Source: Myxococcus dinghuensis
Lineage (GTDB): Bacteria; Myxococcota; Myxococcia; Myxococcales; Myxococcaceae
NCBI RefSeq assembly: GCF_024198235.1
Contig: NZ_JAKCFB010000014.1
Location: forward strand, 124,001-188,000
Length of the DNA: 64,000 nucleotides
Reading direction: 5' to 3'
Part shown: one piece after another, positions 7,924-17,607 of the stretch
Layout: every line of letters begins with the position of its first letter
Position numbering within the stretch: the first letter of the stretch is position 1
Notes under the pieces: generated by a model
The model's database searches: none
What the model was told of the DNA's origin: nothing
Seen by the model: only the letters and a program-made list of their open reading frames with translations
Translations under genes and position numbers: made by a program

Positions 7924-9141
7924 ATGGTCACCCTCCAGGACATCCTCGCCGCGCGGGAGCGTCTGCGCGACGCCATCCGCCCCACGCCGTGCCCGCAGTC
8001 GGACCACTTCACGGAGCGGACGGAGTGCGCGGCGGTCTTCTTCAAGCTGGAGAACCTCCAACGCACGGGCGCCTTCAAGGAGCGCGGCGCGCTCAACAAG
8101 CTCCTGTCGCTGACGCCGGAGGAGCGGCGCCAGGGCGTCATCGCCGCGTCGGCCGGAAACCACGCGCAGGGCGTGGCGTACCACGCGCGCCGGCTGGGCG
8201 TGCGGGCCACCATCGTCATGCCGGAGCGCACCCCGCTCATCAAGGTGTCGCGCACGCGGGATGACTACGGCGCGCGCGTGGTGCTCAAGGGCGCCAACTT
8301 CGACGAGGCCTACGCGGAGGCGCTGCGCATCCAGCAGGAGGAGGGGCTGGTCTTCGTCCATCCCTTCAACGACCCGCACGTCATCGCCGGACAGGGCACC
8401 ATCGCGCTGGAGCTGCTGGAGCAGTGCCCGGACCTGGACGTGGTGCTGGTGCCCATCGGCGGTGGCGGGCTCATCTCCGGCATGGCGTGCGCGCTGAAGG
8501 AGCTCAAGCCCGGCATCCAGGTGGTGGGCGTGCAGACGGCGACCATCGCCAGCATGAAGGCGTCGCTGGAGGCGGGGGCGCTGACGGAGCTGACGGCGGC
8601 GGGCTCGACCATCGCGGACGGCATCGCCGTCAAGCGCGTGGGTGACCTGACGTTCGCGATGGTGCGCAAGTACGTGGACACGGTGGTGGCGGTGGACGAG
8701 GAGGAGATCGCCGCCGCCATCCTCACGCTGCTGGAGCAGGAGAAGAGTGTGGTGGAGGGCGCGGGCGCGGTGGGCCTGGCGGCGCTGCTCAACGGCCGCG
8801 TCCCCCAGACCAAGGGCAAGCGCACCGCCATCATCCTCAGCGGCGGCAACATCGACATGAACGTCATCAGCCGCATCATCGAGCGCGGCCTGGTGAAGGC
8901 CGGGCGCCTGGTGCAGTTGGAGGTGCGGCTGCCGGACCGGCCGGGGATGCTCGCGCGGCTCACCTCGCGCATCGCGGACCAGCGCGCCAACGTGGTGGAC
9001 CTGCACCACGAGCGCGCCTTCTCCCAGGCGGGCCTGGACGAGGCCATGGTGGAGGTGACGCTGGAGACGACGGGCCCCGCCCACATCCAGGAGCTGGAGC
9101 AGGCCCTGCGCGAGCTGGGCTGGCAGGTGGCTCGCAAGTAG
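7924..9141 (+). CDS. ilvA: threonine ammonia-lyase (threonine dehydratase) with ACT domain
   Basis: A fold-type II PLP enzyme (405 residues) that deaminates L-threonine to 2-oxobutanoate, feeding isoleucine synthesis or threonine catabolism. The PLP lysine lies in RTGAFKERGA, the phosphate/substrate loop is ASAGNHAQG, and the glycine-rich PLP-phosphate site is PIGGGGLISG. Residues from about 325 form one ACT domain (RLPDRPGMLARLTSRI...), a typical amino-acid-sensing module. The single ACT and length match the short IlvA/TdcB-with-ACT class rather than E. coli IlvA, which has two ACT-like repeats. ATG start at 7924. Confidence 0.9.
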   Translation: MVTLQDILAARERLRDAIRPTPCPQSDHFTERTECAAVFFKLENLQRTGAFKERGALNKLLSLTPEERRQGVIAASAGNHAQGVAYHARRLGVRATIVMPERTPLIKVSRTRDDYGARVVLKGANFDEAYAEALRIQQEEGLVFVHPFNDPHVIAGQGTIALELLEQCPDLDVVLVPIGGGGLISGMACALKELKPGIQVVGVQTATIASMKASLEAGALTELTAAGSTIADGIAVKRVGDLTFAMVRKYVDTVVAVDEEEIAAAILTLLEQEKSVVEGAGAVGLAALLNGRVPQTKGKRTAIILSGGNIDMNVISRIIERGLVKAGRLVQLEVRLPDRPGMLARLTSRIADQRANVVDLHHERAFSQAGLDEAMVEVTLETTGPAHIQELEQALRELGWQVARK

Positions 9142-9186
9142 CGGGGGCCTTCGCGGGAGCGCCGGGAGTCGGCCATACTGCCGGCA

Positions 9187-10665
9187 ATGCGTGCCTTCGT
9201 CCTCGCCCTCGTCCTCGCCGCATCGGCCCCGACGCCCGCCCAGAAAGCCAAGGAGCTCTCCAGCAAGAAGGCCTGGGACGAGCTGTACCTGGCGTTCTCG
9301 TCCGGTGACGCGAACACCGTGCCCAAGGAACAGCGCGCCGCCGTCTCCGGCGCGCTGGCCACGGGGTGCGAGGCCCTGCTGGCGGAGGACATGGTGATGG
9401 CCTCCGCCCTGGGCGAGCGCGCCGTGGTCTTCGAGGAGACCGCGCCGGCCCTGCACTGCGTGGCGACCGCCGCGCGAAGGACGGACCAGCGCGCGGCGGC
9501 GGAGGCCGCGCTGCGCAAGGGGCTGCAGCGCTTCCCCAAGGACGGCTCGTTCCCCCTGGAGCTGGGCAAGCTGCTCTTGGAGGAGCAGGACTCCGTGGGC
9601 GCGGTGGCGGCCCTGGAGCAGGTCCCTCCGCGCTCGAAGGAGGGCGCCGAGGCGAAGAAGCTGCTCCAGCAGGCCCGTCAGTCGAAGCAGCAGGAGTCCG
9701 ATGCCCGCAGCGAGGCCGCTCGCATCGAGCGGCAGTTGGGGGGCGCCACCCGCCTGCCCACCGAGGCGCCTCCTCCCGTGCCGCTCTCAGGTTCGACCCC
9801 GCGGTACGAGCAGGAGCCGGTCACGGAGCTGACCGTGGGCAACCGGAACGCGGGCGGGAAGATGGTGAAGGCACCCACCGTCGGGTTCGAATCGTCGGTG
9901 GACTCAGCGGGGAAGCGCGTGCGCGCGAACCGCCGGTTCGTCATCAAGTACAACAACAACAGCCGGGACTTCCGTCAGCGGGCCAACTACGAAGGGCGCG
10001 TCGTCGAGGTGCTCGAAGAGGCGTACTACTTCGCTCGTGACACCCTCGGTCAGGCCCGGGAGAACCCCGTCGAGGTCGTGCTCTACTCCGCGGACGAGTT
10101 CCGCGACGAACTCGGCGCGGGAGCCGCGGCCATGGCCGCGGGGCTCTACAGCGCGAACGCCATCCGCATCAACAACGCCGTCGAGCTGACGAAGGAGGCC
10201 AAGGCGACCCTCGTCCACGAGTACATCCACGCCGTCGTCGACGACTTCTGCGGAGGGGGCAACCGGGACAACGACACCATCCCGCTCTGGCTGAACGAGG
10301 GCCTGGCCGAATACCTGGAGTGGAAGTACCTGAAGCAGGAAGGCCCGACCCGCAACCTCTGGGCGCACATGAGGCAGGCCCAGGTGGAGCAGGATGTACC
10401 CTCCCTGCATTTCCTGGTGAACAATGCCCCCATCACCAGCAGCAACCCCATGGTGGGCTACGGCGTGTCCGCTCTCGCCGTCCGGGAGCTGGTTCGCAGG
10501 GAGGGTTACCGCCGAATCCTCAGGCTGATCGAGGATCTCTGCGAGAACCGGGGCACCGGCATGAACCGGGGGAAGTACTTCGAGAAGGCGCTGAGGACCC
10601 ACTACGGGTTGACCATGGACGAGCTGGACAAGGAGCTCGCCAAACAAATCGGGGAGCCGGGGTAG
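9187..10665 (+). CDS. secreted peptidase MA-like (gluzincin) metalloprotease with TPR-like N-terminus
   Basis: A 492-residue exported protein. The first 18 or so residues form a signal peptide (AFVLALVLAASAPTPA). Residues about 40-190 are helical repeats of TPR type. The C-terminal half contains the zinc motif HEYIH (LVHEYIHAVVDDF) followed about 25 residues later by a Glu in LNEGLAEYLEWK, the HExxH...E arrangement of gluzincin peptidases such as the peptidase MA family. This predicts a periplasmic or extracellular zinc protease; substrate unknown. Base composition in the second half is slightly lower in GC than neighbours. Confidence 0.8.
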   Translation: MRAFVLALVLAASAPTPAQKAKELSSKKAWDELYLAFSSGDANTVPKEQRAAVSGALATGCEALLAEDMVMASALGERAVVFEETAPALHCVATAARRTDQRAAAEAALRKGLQRFPKDGSFPLELGKLLLEEQDSVGAVAALEQVPPRSKEGAEAKKLLQQARQSKQQESDARSEAARIERQLGGATRLPTEAPPPVPLSGSTPRYEQEPVTELTVGNRNAGGKMVKAPTVGFESSVDSAGKRVRANRRFVIKYNNNSRDFRQRANYEGRVVEVLEEAYYFARDTLGQARENPVEVVLYSADEFRDELGAGAAAMAAGLYSANAIRINNAVELTKEAKATLVHEYIHAVVDDFCGGGNRDNDTIPLWLNEGLAEYLEWKYLKQEGPTRNLWAHMRQAQVEQDVPSLHFLVNNAPITSSNPMVGYGVSALAVRELVRREGYRRILRLIEDLCENRGTGMNRGKYFEKALRTHYGLTMDELDKELAKQIGEPG

Positions 10666-10784
10666 CTGCCGGGCAGGCTTGGTCCATTTGGTTTACCCCT
10701 CCCCGGGAGTCCCCTACACTCGTGGCCCCCCCATTTGCGCTGCGACGGTAACCGGGCAGTCCACTGGCCGCAGCAAGGTGACGG

Positions 10785-13700
10785 ATGTCGGACACGCGCG
10801 CAGCAATGAGAGAATTTCGCTTCCTCGACGAGAAGCGGAAGCTGGGAAGCCTGTCTCCCGTGGAGGAGGCGCGCTGGGGTGAGCTGCGCGGACTGCTCGG
10901 CATCCAGGACGCACCCGCGCCCGAGGCCTCGGCCTGGCCGCAACAGGAAGCGGCGGCGCCCCAGGGCTACTACGGCGCCGATGGCCAGTGGTACGCCTAC
11001 CCCGCCGACTACGCCCAGCAGCCCCAGGGCTACTACGGCGCCGACGGCCAGTGGTACGCCTACCCCGCCGACTACGCCCAGCAACCCCAGGGCTACTACG
11101 GCGCCGACGGCCAGTGGTACGCCTACCCCGCCGACTACGCCCAGCAGCCCCAGGGCTACTACGGCGCCGACGGTCAGTGGTACGCCTACCCCGCCCAGGA
11201 GTGGCCGCAGCAGGGTTACGATCCGAACCAGCCCTACGACCCGAACGCGCAACAGGGCTACGACCCGAACGCGCAGCAGACCTGGCAGACCGACCCGAAC
11301 CAGGCCTATGCCGGCTACGCACAGCCCGGCGCCTACGACCCGAACGCACAGCAGGGCTGGCAGGCCGACCCGAACGCCGCGCAGGCCCCCGGGGCCGATC
11401 CGCAGGCCTACGCCCAGGGCTACACGTCGCCCCCCGCCCCGGAGCCGGAGAACCTGGCGCTCAGCGCGGACGACATCGACATCCCGGCCCTGAGCGAGCC
11501 TGCGCCGTGGATGGCGCCCGCCCCCACGCCGGTCCCGACCGGCGAGGTCCACGAAGAGGCCCCGGCCCCCGCAGAGGAGCCGCTGGAGGTGTCCGCGGAG
11601 GACGTCTCCGCGTCGTTCGCGGACCTGGGGGATGATCTCCGCGACCAGGCAGCCCTGGCCGCCGACGCCGCGCCCCTCTCCGCCGAAGAGGACTTCAGCG
11701 CGGTCGAGGCCGTCGAGCCGGAGCCGGAGACCCCGGTGGCCGCGAGCCAGCCCGAGGCCTCGCTCGAGACCTCCTTCGCGGACCTGTCGCTGGAGGTCGA
11801 GTCGGCGCAGGAGATCACGGACGTCCAGTCCATCGACGAGCCGGAGCCGTCCTCCTCGGAGATCGAGGTCCCCTCCTCTGAAATCGAGCTGGTGGACGCC
11901 TCCGTCGAGGCCGAGCCGGTGCTCGCGGAGGAGCGTTCGCCCGCGCCCATGGACGAGGCCTGGGCAGCGGCACCGCTCGCGGTGGATCCGATGGAGTCGG
12001 CGGTCGAGGAGATCGCCGATACGAGCGACATCATCGACGTCGCCGCGATGGACTCCGTCGAGCCGGTGAGCGGCACGGAGTTGGCTGCCGTGGAGTTCGA
12101 GACGAGCACCGAGGTCCGCACGGAAGAAGAGGCGGACCTGGGCTTCGTCGCGGCGGACACGGGCACGCTGTCCGCGCCGACCACCTCCGAGGAGACCGCG
12201 GAGGTGGGGAGCTGGGACCTCGGCGAAGCGCCCGCGACCGAGTCCTTCGCGACGACCGAGCCCGCCACCCCGGAGATGGCCCTCGACGCCACGGACGGTG
12301 GAATCGCCGTCGAGGCGGAGACCTGGGATGCCCAGGGGACGCAGGGCGAGCTGGCCGCCACCGACGTGACGGCGGCGACGAGCGGATGGGAGACGGAAGC
12401 AACCGGCGCCCCGGAGAGCACACTCGCCGCATCCGAGGTGAGTGGCTCGGATCAAGGCTGGGATGCGTCGGCGACGCACGGTGATTGGACCCAGACCACG
12501 AGCGAGGACGCGCAGACGGCCGCGGTGACGGATGGGACGTGGGATGCTGCCACGCCCTCTTCCGAGACGTGGGCGCCCGCGACCACCGACGCGACGGAGA
12601 CCTGGGACTCCGGCGTGGCCACCGAGCTCGCGCTCTCTTCCACGGACGAGACAGGCACGAGCGCCGTTGACGCTCCGCCCGCGACGACGTCCGAAGAGTC
12701 GCTCCTGACCACCACCGCCCCGGAGACAGGCACCGAGCAGGCCGCCTGGGAGTCCTCGGCGCTCACGGGTGACGCGGCGGACGGCGCCACCTACGACAAC
12801 GAGACCAGCGCCGCTTCCGCGGAGATCACCCTGTCGGCCTCGGATGAGGCGGGCGGGGATACGAACGCGAGTGACTGGCAGCCGGAGGCTGTGTCCTCCG
12901 AGATTTCGCTGTCGGCCGCCGATGAAGTGGGGACCCACGAGGGAACCGCGGAGCCCGCGGGTGCTGTATCCAGTGAGCTCGCGCTCTCCAGCGCGGATGA
13001 GGCGAGCCACTGGGAGTCCGCACCCGAGAGCACCAACGCGGGTGACTGGAGTGCGTCAGCCGAAGCGGCCCTGGTTTCGCCTGAAGGCGTGGGTGCCGAG
13101 CCCGCGCAGGCGGAGATTTCCCTCGAGACCTCCGATGTCGCAGCGGAGTCCCCTGCCCCCGAGGAGATTGCCCTCGACGCATCGGACATGACCGCCGATG
13201 CCGCCTCCGCACCGAGCGAGGAAGCGGTCCCCACGCTGGAGCTGGACGCGGCGGACGCGACCGAGGCGCCGACCTTCGATGTCGCGGACATCGGCGTGGA
13301 GGCCGAGGAGGCACCTGTCGCCGCGGACTCGCTCTTCTCCGAGTCGGCGGTGCCCTCGCTGGAGCTGCGCTCGGTCCAAGTCGGGCCAGACCTCCAGGCA
13401 GACACCGTCGAAGTCGATTCCGAGGGTGACGCCCTCGAGCCGGCGGCGGCGCTCGCACGCGAGACCTCGCGTCTCGACGGCAATCCGGACGAGGCCGTTC
13501 CGCTCGCTTCCGCGGGCGAGTTCCTCGAGTACGGCTCGTTCTCCGCATCGAACGAGCGGGGACTGAGCCTCTCGGCGGAGTCCGGCAGTGAATGGGGAGG
13601 CGATGCCGGGGACGCGGTCCCTCTCGCGACCAACGCGGACTTCATCTCGGGGATGCAGCCCAGCGGCACGGACTGGGGCACGACGCCGGCTCCGTCCGAG

Positions 13701-16700
13701 TGGGCTCCCACGACCAACGAGGCCGCCCCCATCGAGCTCCAGCCCGAGTGGGTGTCCTCCGAAGCACACGCCGGGACCGAGACGATCGACGCCCAGCCGG
13801 AGTGGGCCACGTCGGACGCGGAGCAGCCCGTGGCGACCGCAACGCCGTCGGAGTGGGGTTCCGCTTCGGGTGACCTGGCGCCGGAGGCCGCTCGAACGGA
13901 GTGGAGCGCCACGCCGACCACGGACACCGCGCAGCCCGAATGGGGCAATCCGTCCAGCGACCTGTCCGCCGAGAGCGCGCAGCCCGAGTGGACGGGCGCC
14001 ACCGCGACGGCCGAGGCACAACCGGAGTGGAGTGCCACGCCCGCGACGGCGGAGACGCAGCCCGAGTGGAGTGCCACGCCCACGCTCGAGGCTCAACCCG
14101 AGTGGAGCGCCGAGCCCGCGACGGCCGAAGCTCAGCCTGAGTGGAGCGCAGCACCCGAGACCGTAGCGCCCCAGCCCGAGTGGAGTGCCACGCCCACGCT
14201 CGAGGCTCAGCCTGAGTGGAGCGCGGAGCCCGCGACGGCCGAGGCTCAGCCCGAGTGGAGCGCACCGACTGCCGAGGCTCAGCCCGAGTGGAGCGCACCG
14301 ACTGCCGAGGCCCAGCCCGAGTGGAGCGCACCGACTGCCGAGGCTCAGCCCGAGTGGAGCGCCACGCCCGCGACCGCCGATGCACAGCCTGAGTGGAGTG
14401 CGACGCCTACGGCTAGCACCCAGTCAGAATGGACTGCTGAACCCGCAACCACGGCTCAACCTGAGTGGAGCGCACCGACGGCGGAGGCACAGCCCGAGTG
14501 GAGCGCCGAGCCCGTGACGGGGGAGCCCCGATCCGAGTGGAGCGCCACGCCCACCACCGAGGCCCAGCCCGAGTGGAACGCACCAGCAGCCGAAGCCCAG
14601 CCCGAGTGGAGCACCACGCCCGCGACGGCCGAGGCCCAGTCCGAGTGGAGCGCGACGCCCACCATCGAGGCTCAGCCCGAATGGAGCGAACCCACGGCGG
14701 AAGCACAACCCGAGTGGGGCGCCGAGCCTGCGACGGCCGAGCCCCAGTCCGAGTGGAGTGCCACGCCCACCATCGAGGCCCAGCCCGAGTGGAGCGCACC
14801 GGCGGCTGAGGCGCAGCCCGAATGGAGCGCCGCGCCCGCGACCACCAACGCTCAGCCCGAGTGGAGCGCCACGCCTGCAACGGCCGAGGCCCAGTCCGAG
14901 TGGAGTGCGACGCCCACCATCGAGGCTCAGCCCGAATGGAGCGAACCCACGGCGGAAGCACAGCCCGAGTGGAGTGCCGAGCCCGCGACGGCCGAGGCTC
15001 AGTCCGAGCGGAGTGCGACGCCCACCATCGAGGCTCAGCCCGAATGGAGCGCGCCGGCAGCCGAGGCCCAGCCCGAATGGAGCGCCACGCCCACCCTCGA
15101 GGCCCAGCCCGAGTGGAGCGCCGAGCCCGCGACGACCGAAGCACAACCTGAGTGGAGCGCCACGCCCTCAGCTGAAACCCAATCCGAGTGGGGCGCACCG
15201 ACCGCAGCCGTTCAGACTGAGTGGAGCGCCACGCCCGCGACCACCGACGCCCAGCCCGAGTGGAGCGCGGAATCCACGCCGGACGCTCAGCCCGAGTGGA
15301 GCGCCACGCCCGCCACCACCGACGCTCAGCCCGAGTGGAGCGCTGAATCCACACCGGATGCTCAGCCCGAGTGGAGCGCCACGCCCGCGACCATCGATGC
15401 TCAGCCCGAGTGGAGCGCGGAACTCGCGACCACCGACACCCAGACCGAATGGAGCGCCGCGCCGCACGACGCGACGGCCGCCACGGCCTCGCATTCGGAG
15501 TGGAGCGCCACGCCTACCGCTGACGCTCAACCCGAGTGGTCCACGTCGGGCGAGCTGACTCCCGAAACCGCCGCCCAGCCCGAGTGGGCAACCCCGGGCG
15601 AGCAGATCGCCGCCCCCGCGCAGCCCGAGTGGTCCACCACCTCCGAGGGACACACGACCGACGCGGGCCAGCACGAGTGGTCCTCACCCGTCGAGGAGGT
15701 CCAGCCCGAGTGGAGCACCACCGACGCGGCGCCCTCGGCCAGCCAGCCTGCCTGGGAAGCCCCCATCGAGGAGCTGCCCGCCGACGCCGTCCAGGAGGAG
15801 TGGGCCACGCCCCAGGCGGCCGAAGCCGCCCCCGTCGAGCTCCAGCCGGAATGGGCCACCGAGGAGCCCGCCGCCCCCCAGGAGCTCCAACCTGAGTGGG
15901 TGACTCCCGAGGCCGAGGCCACACCCGAGTGGTCCGCGACGCCCGCACCCGTCCCCCAAGCCGAGTGGAACACCCCCGCCCAGACGCAGACCTGGTCGGC
16001 GGAGTCCAGCGAGGTCGAGGTCCCGCAGGCGGAGTGGAGCGACACCTCCATCGACGTCGAGCCGATGGTCGAGGAGGCCGCGCCCATCATCACCGCGCAG
16101 GCCGAAGAGGTCACCTGGGAGGAGGAGACGCCCCAGGCACCGGACCGCAGCGCCTTCGCGATGCAGGCACGCGACACCTCCTCCTTCGGAGCCCCCCCGG
16201 CGGCCCCCTCCGAGGAGGAAGTCGAGCTCGAGCCCGAGCAGGAGCTGGCGGAAATCGAACTCGTGGAGGAGGCCGTCGAGCCCCCCACCTTCTCGCCGCC
16301 TCCTCCGCCCCCGCCCGCCGCGACCGCCGTCTCCGCGGCGGTGATGAGCGCGGCGCTCAAGCCCACCGGCTCGCCGCCTCCGCCCCGCGCCGTCGACGTG
16401 GCCCCGCCCGCGCGCGAGCCGCTCTTCGCCGCCCCCGCCTCGATGGGCGCCGAGCCCATCACCTCGTTCATCGAAGGTGAGCACCGCGTCATCATCCACA
16501 CCGTCGAGGGACAGGTGAAGCGCGGCACCATCCGCGACGCGGACCTGCTCGACGAGGTCATCTCCCTCGAGCAGCAGAGCGGCTACGCCCCGGAGCAGAT
16601 CCCCGGCAAGCGCGTGAAGGCCATCTTCTTCATGCTGCCGGCGGGCGCGCGTCAGCCCCTCGCGGAGGGCCAGAAGATTCGCGTCACCTTCAACGACGGC

Positions 16701-16835
16701 CGACAGGTGGCGGGCTTCTCCCAGGACTTCAGGGGCTCGACGCCGGGCTTCTTCGTCATCCCCGCGGACCAGCGCACCAACACCGCCCGCATCTTCATCT
16801 ACCGCTCCAGCGTGCAGGCCGTCGCCGAGGGCTGA
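10785..16835 (+). CDS. giant repeat protein with >50 QPEWS-type repeats
   Basis: A 2016-residue acidic protein I cannot assign to a named family. From N to C: a short charged helix (REFRFLDEKRKLGSLSP..., residues 5-35); four near-identical 21-residue copies of QGYYGADGQWYAYPADYAQ (about 60-140); an Asn/Gln/Tyr-rich stretch; a roughly 850-residue low-complexity region rich in Ala, Glu, Ser, Thr and Asp; a block of more than 50 repeats of 11-13 residues built on QPEWSATPATAEA (about residues 985-1755); a Pro-rich spacer; and a beta-rich C-terminal domain of about 120 residues (HRVIIHTVEGQVKRG ... PGFFVIPADQ). No signal peptide or membrane segment is evident, so it is probably cytoplasmic. The conserved ends flanking an expandable disordered middle suggest a scaffold or tether. 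ATG at 10785 is preceded by AAGGTG. Confidence 0.85.
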   Translation: MSDTRAAMREFRFLDEKRKLGSLSPVEEARWGELRGLLGIQDAPAPEASAWPQQEAAAPQGYYGADGQWYAYPADYAQQPQGYYGADGQWYAYPADYAQQPQGYYGADGQWYAYPADYAQQPQGYYGADGQWYAYPAQEWPQQGYDPNQPYDPNAQQGYDPNAQQTWQTDPNQAYAGYAQPGAYDPNAQQGWQADPNAAQAPGADPQAYAQGYTSPPAPEPENLALSADDIDIPALSEPAPWMAPAPTPVPTGEVHEEAPAPAEEPLEVSAEDVSASFADLGDDLRDQAALAADAAPLSAEEDFSAVEAVEPEPETPVAASQPEASLETSFADLSLEVESAQEITDVQSIDEPEPSSSEIEVPSSEIELVDASVEAEPVLAEERSPAPMDEAWAAAPLAVDPMESAVEEIADTSDIIDVAAMDSVEPVSGTELAAVEFETSTEVRTEEEADLGFVAADTGTLSAPTTSEETAEVGSWDLGEAPATESFATTEPATPEMALDATDGGIAVEAETWDAQGTQGELAATDVTAATSGWETEATGAPESTLAASEVSGSDQGWDASATHGDWTQTTSEDAQTAAVTDGTWDAATPSSETWAPATTDATETWDSGVATELALSSTDETGTSAVDAPPATTSEESLLTTTAPETGTEQAAWESSALTGDAADGATYDNETSAASAEITLSASDEAGGDTNASDWQPEAVSSEISLSAADEVGTHEGTAEPAGAVSSELALSSADEASHWESAPESTNAGDWSASAEAALVSPEGVGAEPAQAEISLETSDVAAESPAPEEIALDASDMTADAASAPSEEAVPTLELDAADATEAPTFDVADIGVEAEEAPVAADSLFSESAVPSLELRSVQVGPDLQADTVEVDSEGDALEPAAALARETSRLDGNPDEAVPLASAGEFLEYGSFSASNERGLSLSAESGSEWGGDAGDAVPLATNADFISGMQPSGTDWGTTPAPSEWAPTTNEAAPIELQPEWVSSEAHAGTETIDAQPEWATSDAEQPVATATPSEWGSASGDLAPEAARTEWSATPTTDTAQPEWGNPSSDLSAESAQPEWTGATATAEAQPEWSATPATAETQPEWSATPTLEAQPEWSAEPATAEAQPEWSAAPETVAPQPEWSATPTLEAQPEWSAEPATAEAQPEWSAPTAEAQPEWSAPTAEAQPEWSAPTAEAQPEWSATPATADAQPEWSATPTASTQSEWTAEPATTAQPEWSAPTAEAQPEWSAEPVTGEPRSEWSATPTTEAQPEWNAPAAEAQPEWSTTPATAEAQSEWSATPTIEAQPEWSEPTAEAQPEWGAEPATAEPQSEWSATPTIEAQPEWSAPAAEAQPEWSAAPATTNAQPEWSATPATAEAQSEWSATPTIEAQPEWSEPTAEAQPEWSAEPATAEAQSERSATPTIEAQPEWSAPAAEAQPEWSATPTLEAQPEWSAEPATTEAQPEWSATPSAETQSEWGAPTAAVQTEWSATPATTDAQPEWSAESTPDAQPEWSATPATTDAQPEWSAESTPDAQPEWSATPATIDAQPEWSAELATTDTQTEWSAAPHDATAATASHSEWSATPTADAQPEWSTSGELTPETAAQPEWATPGEQIAAPAQPEWSTTSEGHTTDAGQHEWSSPVEEVQPEWSTTDAAPSASQPAWEAPIEELPADAVQEEWATPQAAEAAPVELQPEWATEEPAAPQELQPEWVTPEAEATPEWSATPAPVPQAEWNTPAQTQTWSAESSEVEVPQAEWSDTSIDVEPMVEEAAPIITAQAEEVTWEEETPQAPDRSAFAMQARDTSSFGAPPAAPSEEEVELEPEQELAEIELVEEAVEPPTFSPPPPPPPAATAVSAAVMSAALKPTGSPPPPRAVDVAPPAREPLFAAPASMGAEPITSFIEGEHRVIIHTVEGQVKRGTIRDADLLDEVISLEQQSGYAPEQIPGKRVKAIFFMLPAGARQPLAEGQKIRVTFNDGRQVAGFSQDFRGSTPGFFVIPADQRTNTARIFIYRSSVQAVAEG
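10962..11195 (+). repeat. 63-bp in-frame tandem repeat, four copies
   Basis: Four nearly identical 63-base units encode the GYYGADGQWYAYP repeats at the start of the giant protein. Near identity at the third codon positions indicates recent expansion or gene conversion. The fourth copy departs from the consensus at its 3' end. Confidence 0.85.
13735..16045 (+). repeat. 33-39-bp in-frame degenerate repeats encoding QPEWS motifs
   Basis: More than 50 units of 33, 36 or 39 bases encode CAGCCCGAGTGG-type cores (Gln-Pro-Glu-Trp) followed by Ser and an Ala/Thr/Pro/Glu-rich spacer. The centre (about 14000-15450) is most regular, with higher-order blocks such as SATPTIEA-SEPTAEA-SAEPATAEA repeated; both ends decay. 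One Trp codon is lost (QSERSA near 15006). All unit lengths are multiples of three, so copy-number changes keep the frame. Confidence 0.9.
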
Positions 16836-16900
16836 GCCCCGCTCGCGCGGACGCTCCCCACGGGGCGTCCTCCCGCCGGCGGAAGTCGGGCCAAGAAAAA

Positions 16901-16926
16901 GGGGCTCCCACCACCGTGGGAGCCCC
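16901..16926 (-). terminator. intrinsic terminator (mainly for the YceI gene)
   Basis: GGGGCTCCCAC (16901-16911) and GTGGGAGCCCC (16916-16926) form a perfect 11-base stem with a 4-base loop between two convergent genes. On the minus strand the stem is followed by TTTTT (the AAAAA at 16896-16900), the classic Rho-independent form. It may also stop transcription of the giant repeat gene on the plus strand. Confidence 0.85.
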
Positions 16927-16956
16927 TCGTTCATTCAACGGTCCTCGACGCGCCGA

Positions 16957-17574
16957 CTACTTCTTGGCCGGCGTGGCGGTCGCGTCCGCCTTCTTCGTCA
17001 GGGACAGGTCGAGGGTCACGTTGACCTCCTCGCTCACCGCCACGCCGCCCGTCTCCAGGGCCGCGTTGTAGGTGAGGCCGAAGTCCTTGCGGTTCAGCTT
17101 CGTGGTGGCCTCCACGCCCGTGCGGGTGTTGCCCCAGGGGTCCTTCGACTCCTTGGAGGGGCCCGTCACGTCCAGGACCACCGGCTTGGTGACGCCGTGC
17201 ATGGTCAGGTTGCCGGTGACCTTCAGCTTGCCCTCGCCCGCCTTCTCCACCTTGGTCGACTTGAAGGTGATGGTCGGGAACTTCGCGGTGTCGAAGAAGT
17301 CCGGCGCGCGCAGGTGCTCGTCACGCTTGGCGTTGCCCGTGTTCACCGTCGCCGCGTCGAGCGTGGCATCGACGGTGGACTTGGTGATGTCCTTGTCGTC
17401 CAGGTTGATGGCGCCGCTCTTGATGGTGAACGAGCCCTTCACGTTCGACACCATCATGTGCTTGACCGCGAACTCCGCGGAGGAGTGGGCCGGGTCGATG
17501 TCCCACGTGGCGCCGAAGGCCAGGGACGGCAGGGCTACCAGCAGGGCAATCGCGCTCTTCAGGGTGGTCTTCAT
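16957..17574 (-). CDS. YceI-family periplasmic lipocalin-like protein
   Basis: A 205-residue exported protein with a signal peptide (KSAIALLVALPSLAFGA, cleavage after about residue 21). The mature part starts with the family hallmark WDIDPAHSSAEFAVKHMMVSNVKGSF-like segment and continues through DEHLRAPDFFD, FPTITFKST and LTMHGVTKPV, all typical of YceI proteins, beta-barrel proteins that bind polyisoprenoid or other amphiphilic ligands. A Lys/Ala/Thr-rich tail follows. Single gene, ending in the terminator at 16901-16926. Confidence 0.93.
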   Translation of the reverse strand: MKTTLKSAIALLVALPSLAFGATWDIDPAHSSAEFAVKHMMVSNVKGSFTIKSGAINLDDKDITKSTVDATLDAATVNTGNAKRDEHLRAPDFFDTAKFPTITFKSTKVEKAGEGKLKVTGNLTMHGVTKPVVLDVTGPSKESKDPWGNTRTGVEATTKLNRKDFGLTYNAALETGGVAVSEEVNVTLDLSLTKKADATATPAKK

Positions 17575-17607
17575 GGGGTGTGTGCTCCTGTGATTGGAAC
17601 TACGGGT

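Noticed and set aside
13642..15560. Several overlapping long frames on both strands within the repeat region
   Set aside because: They are frame shadows of the QPEWS repeats: each has the same period and consists of Arg/Ser/Pro or Gly/Leu-rich repeats with no independent start signal.
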